This document shows, piece after piece, positions 60,519 to 64,000 of a DNA stretch of 64,000 nt. This DNA comes from Paraescarpia echinospica (lineage: Eukaryota; Annelida; Polychaeta; Sabellida; Siboglinidae). The notes beneath the pieces are model-generated. The model did not search any database, was not told where the DNA came from, and saw nothing but the letters and a program-made list of their open reading frames with translations. Each line of letters opens with the position of its first letter. Position 1 is the first letter of the stretch. The DNA lies in contig CM034533.1 of the NCBI GenBank assembly GCA_020002185.1, forward strand, positions 66,491,612-66,555,611, given 5' to 3'. The position numbers and the translations under genes were made by a program.

Positions 60519-61155
60519 TGGTTGTGTTTAGAATGTTCTCTTATGGTCTCTGCTGTATGGTGTTGGTTGTGTTTAGAATGTTCTTTTATGGTCTCTGCTG
60601 TATGGTGTTGGTTGTGTTTAGAATGTTCTCTTATGGTCTCTGCTGTATGGTGTTGGTTGTGTTTAGAATGTTCTCTTATGGTCTCTGCTGTATGGTGTTG
60701 GTTGTGTTTAGAATGTTCTCTTATGGTCTCTGCTGTATGGTGTTGGTTGTGTTTAGAATTTTCTCTCATGTTCTCTGCTGTAGGTTATTTGTGTTTAGAA
60801 TGTTCTCTCACGGTCTCTGCTGTATGGTGTTGGTTGTATTTAGAATGTTTTCTGATGGTCTCTGCTGTATGGTGTTGGTTGTGTTTAGAATGTTTTCTGA
60901 TGGTCTCTGCTGTATGGTGTTGGTTGTGTTCAGAATGTTTTCTGATGGTCTCTGCTGTATGGTGTTGGTTGTGTTCAGAATGTTCTCTTATGGTCTCTGC
61001 TGTATGGTGTTGGTTGTGTTTAGAATGTTTTCTGATGGTCTCTGCTGTATGGTGTTGGTTGTGTTCAGAATGTTTTCTGATGGTCTCTGCTGTATGGTGT
61101 AGGTTGTGTTTGTGTTGGTTGTGTTTGTGTTGGTTGTGTTTGTGTTGGTTGTGCA
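60519..61155 (+). repeat. 45-bp minisatellite, possible terminal-exon repeat of the transporter
   Basis: About 13 units of 45 bp. Each has an acceptor-like TTGTGTTTAG followed by AATGTTCTCTTATGG. Joined in phase 0 to exon 11, the first unit would read NVLLWSLLYGVGCV and stop, a hydrophobic ending that could finish TM12. This is inference; no other terminal exon was recognised. Confidence 0.6.
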
Positions 61156-61564
61156 GGGATCAAATTTAGCCGTAGTTGCCCTTGTTCCTTGCCGTGGTGC
61201 CCCAATAAATTGGACTGTAGCCACGGCCATAAATAGCCGAGGTTGCCCTCCCTGTATGGTCTAGTGCCCTTCCCATGCCTGGTACCAAGTAAACTGAACT
61301 TGGCAGCATTTGTCACTTGTTGTGTATCCGTCCATTAGAACAGAAATTCAAAGAAGTCATTGCCGACTCTCACATAGTTTTAATGGGCGTAACCATATTG
61401 TTGTCGTTTACAAGCTACATATCCGAGAACTAACTGCGCCCAGCCCTCTAAGTTGCGACTGAATTGGTCGCATATGCAACTGTTTTTAGTCATTTGGGCC
61501 GAAGGTCCAAGGGACTATCGCCATCACTCTGCATCCACCGTCCGCCATTAGCTGCCGTATCTCA

Positions 61565-61860
61565 GAAACCGTTCTGTAACTTTTTCTCTAATTTTGCGTA
61601 GACATCTTAGGGTACTGCCACTATGCATGAGAAATCTGTATTTGATTGAATCATTCTTAGGGCCCCCAAGGGCCCAAAAACCTGGTAATTTGTCAAATTT
61701 TGTATATTTTTTCAAAAACTGTTCAGTAACTTTTTCTCTAATTTTGTATAGGTGTATCTTAGGGTGCTGCCACTATATACCAAAAAATCTGTATTTGATT
61801 GAATCATTCTAAGGGCACCTCAGGAGCCCCCAAAGTGCAAAAGTTTTACATTATCTAATG
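61565..61860. repeat. Two tandem copies of an approximately 152-bp unit
   Basis: The segment with TAACTTTTTCTCTAATTTTG and TCTGTATTTGATTGAATCAT is present at about 61573 and again at about 61725 with moderate divergence. Confidence 0.75.
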
Positions 61861-62700
61861 ATGTGGTTTTGAGAAAGGCCCTTGAGACCACCCCCATCAG
61901 TAGATTTTGCCAGAAAAAGTGCCCAGCCTCACTCCACTCTGCATTGTTCCATTGAGACCTTGACTAACCTTTAATTGGTCACCGGCAGAGCAGACACATT
62001 TGACCCCTGTTAAACTGAACAGTTGTCTGCAGCTTTTAAACTGTATCTTCAAAACTACCGACTTTCTATAATTGCAAGTTGTGTTTATTTTGATGTTCGT
62101 TTAATTATTATAAATATGTGACTGTGGTGTCTATTGGTTAAAGATGTATTTGTTACATACAGGTGACCTGTAGGTAACAAACAGGTGACAATACAAGCAA
62201 TTCAAGCTTAAAATTTTCATTTTGTAAATAAAACCATAGTGACTATGACTAAACCGACTATGACAGGAATGCTAGTAAGTAAATAAATCATTTATTTCCA
62301 ATACTATTCAACATTACACGTCACAATATGATAAATACAATGTTGTATATGGAAAGTGGGTGAACAGAAGTACAGTACTTATTAAAGGAAAACAAAAGGT
62401 AACGTTGTGGTGTTTAGCACCTAAAAGAGTTAGCACAAACTAACCATTTGCATCTACAATAAAAAAAATTCAATTCAGTGGTTTACTCGGAATGTAGTCT
62501 TAAAGTGGAAGATTCTAATGAAATCTGCGATAACATGTAGACTGCCATCTTACTGATGACGCGTTCATTTGGCCGAAAGCAACCAATAAACGAGCAGCAT
62601 TATTTTTGATGTGTACGACACACTGTCTTGTGTAGTTCGCATAGTTGGTTCATGTTCATCGGATGCGGTTCGTTATATTAGTATAAGTTGAGCTTACAGT
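61861..62700. other. Intergenic, nothing recognised
   Basis: AT-rich sequence. No supportable gene or element. Confidence 0.5.
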
Positions 62701-62718
62701 GAAAACGTGACTTGCAAT

Positions 62719-63078
62719 ATGCCACACTGCTCTACATACGGTTGTAACAATAGTACAGCGAAGGATAATGAGCTGTCTTTTTTGTTTCCCTTTGAAACAA
62801 CCAGAATTGAAATAGTGGATTCAAAACTGTGGACGGGCTGGTTGGAAGCCTTCGAAATACAACGCACTGTGTTCAGATCATTTTGAAGAAACGTGCTTCG
62901 AAGGAAATCCATATCGTCAGTTAATGACACAAGATCCGACAAAACGTCGCTGACGTTGATGTTTGAAGCCAGGTGCAGTGCCTACGATATTTAGTCACAG
63001 ACTTCAGCTGTCGGACTCGAAGCGACGCATATTTTCGGTCAAACGTGCCGCCGCCGCGAAATCGATCGCAAGAAGGTT
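62719..63078 (+). pseudogene. THAP-domain gene fragment, frame-broken
   Basis: The ATG at 62719 opens MPHCSTYGCNN, the C-X4-C start of a THAP zinc finger. After a frame change, the sequence continues WIQNCGRAGWKPSKYNALCS, DHFEETCFEGNPY, supplying the second metal-binding Cys and His and the usual HF motif. In the same frame downstream, LKPGAVPTIF matches the AVPTIF motif that closes THAP domains. At least one frameshift (about 62790-62805), a TAG just before the tryptophan codon and two TGA codons (about 62953-62960) break it. THAP domains bind DNA and are shared with P-element-type transposases. Confidence 0.75.
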
Positions 63079-63079
63079 A

Positions 63080-64000
63080 GTACCGAGTTACTTGGTATCC
63101 AATTAAAATCTGTTGACATTTGAGATGCAAGATATGCTGGAGGCAAGCCAGAACAGTACCAGAATGTACTATATTGCACCACAAAGAGTTTAGACTTTAG
63201 TCTTTAGAAGATAGCCGAATAGCAAAACTTAACGGCAATCAAGTCGCGTGAGCGATATTACATTAACGGATTAACATGGGCTGGAATGATTGTCGTTTAT
63301 AATAACACTACCAAACTTACTGTATTTTGTGTTAAATGAACAAAAAATACGTTCTGCATTCAATAATATTGCATTAGACATTGTCATATATCGAAATGTT
63401 TGGCCTATTATTTATGTCATGATGTTATATAATTGGACTTTGTATATAATTATGTGTGACTATGGTTTATGTGACGAAGAATATCACTATATACTCTATT
63501 ATAAAACATTTAAAATGGCTTCATTTGTATTTAGTAAAATTACATAATGTTACTCAATTTTAGTTAAGGGGATACAACCCAGGTGAAAGTGTTTTTTTTA
63601 GAAAAAAATACTAAAATGTTTTTTATGCCAGATTATGATAGCTTATTATGTTTACTGTGAATAGATATCATTTTATAACAATTACATACCTTTAAACCAC
63701 TCTTATCTATGGAATAAGGGTGTCAATATCAAGTAATTTTTATCCATTATGCCACATTTGATGGCCATTTTCTTAAAAAAACATTTAAATTCTGCATTTG
63801 GAAGGATATCTCTGGGAGTAATTATGTGATCCAAATATTGTTATCAATGAGCTCACCAGATACACGTTTGTATTATAAAAATACTGGCATCACTCAATAA
63901 TCATATATTGTTGAAGTATCGTTAATAATATACCATGTGCACACATCTTCACTAACTTGTTTTTTGCACACTAACAGCAAAAACAGGTAACAGCTGTTGT
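63080..64000. other. AT-rich end of window, nothing recognised
   Basis: The frame 63290-63547 has no motif and unusual composition. A donor-like GGTTAGT follows the THAP remnant near 63076, but no further exon was found. Confidence 0.45.

Noticed and set aside
60515..61169. Two long overlapping + frames rich in Cys, Leu and Trp
   Set aside because: Shadows of the 45-bp array. Only the phase joined to exon 11 is considered, and that as a hypothesis.

Overview
The window is eukaryotic nuclear DNA from an invertebrate, most likely a lophotrochozoan such as a mollusc or brachiopod. The grounds are intron-split genes with GT-AG borders, tandem IL-17-like cytokine genes, an SLC18B1-like transporter, CR1-, RTE- and Gypsy-type retroelement remnants, and very heavy microsatellite and minisatellite content. 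No species can be named from the sequence. There are no bacterial operons, CRISPR arrays or convincing rRNA or tRNA genes. Exon borders given here were read by eye from conserved protein sequence plus splice consensus, not from transcripts.

Layout. (1) 1-12.8 kb: a tandem IL-17 cluster on the + strand. It holds the last codons of one copy (2-52), a complete two-exon copy (3631-4803) and a second complete copy (8302-12435). Promoters and 3' flanks are duplicated along with the coding parts. The intron of the last copy holds a nearly complete LINE with an 8-bp target duplication. (2) 13-19.3 kb: minisatellites and a three-exon minus-strand gene for a four-pass claudin/PMP22-like protein (19306 to 14978). 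(3) 20.07-23.73 kb: a 3.66-kb foldback element with arms of about 1.75 kb, a 6-bp target duplication and arrays of perfect hairpins inside each arm. (4) 24-45 kb: repeat-rich and gene-poor. It contains a MITE-like palindrome, LINE fragments nested in one another, two broken LTR retroelements with gag-protease remains, an isolated candidate membrane-protein exon (27406-27582, minus) and a very homogeneous 36-bp satellite. (5) 45.8-60.1 kb: an SLC18B1-like major facilitator gene, with 11 exons recognised that encode 478 residues in one continuous frame. (6) 60.5-64 kb: a 45-bp minisatellite that may carry the terminal exon of the transporter, then a broken THAP-domain gene.

The most unusual signal is in the SLC18B1-like gene. 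Several of its exon borders have been captured in tandem arrays. A 39-bp repeat carries the 3' splice site and first codons of one exon. It gives eleven splice acceptors in exact 39-nt phase, all in frame, so each alternative choice would add whole 13-residue units to a membrane segment. A 75-bp repeat carries the last 32 nt and the GTAAGT donor of another exon, and that exon plus its array is duplicated on the far side of an RTE-type LINE. The second most unusual signal is the foldback element with palindromes inside palindromes.
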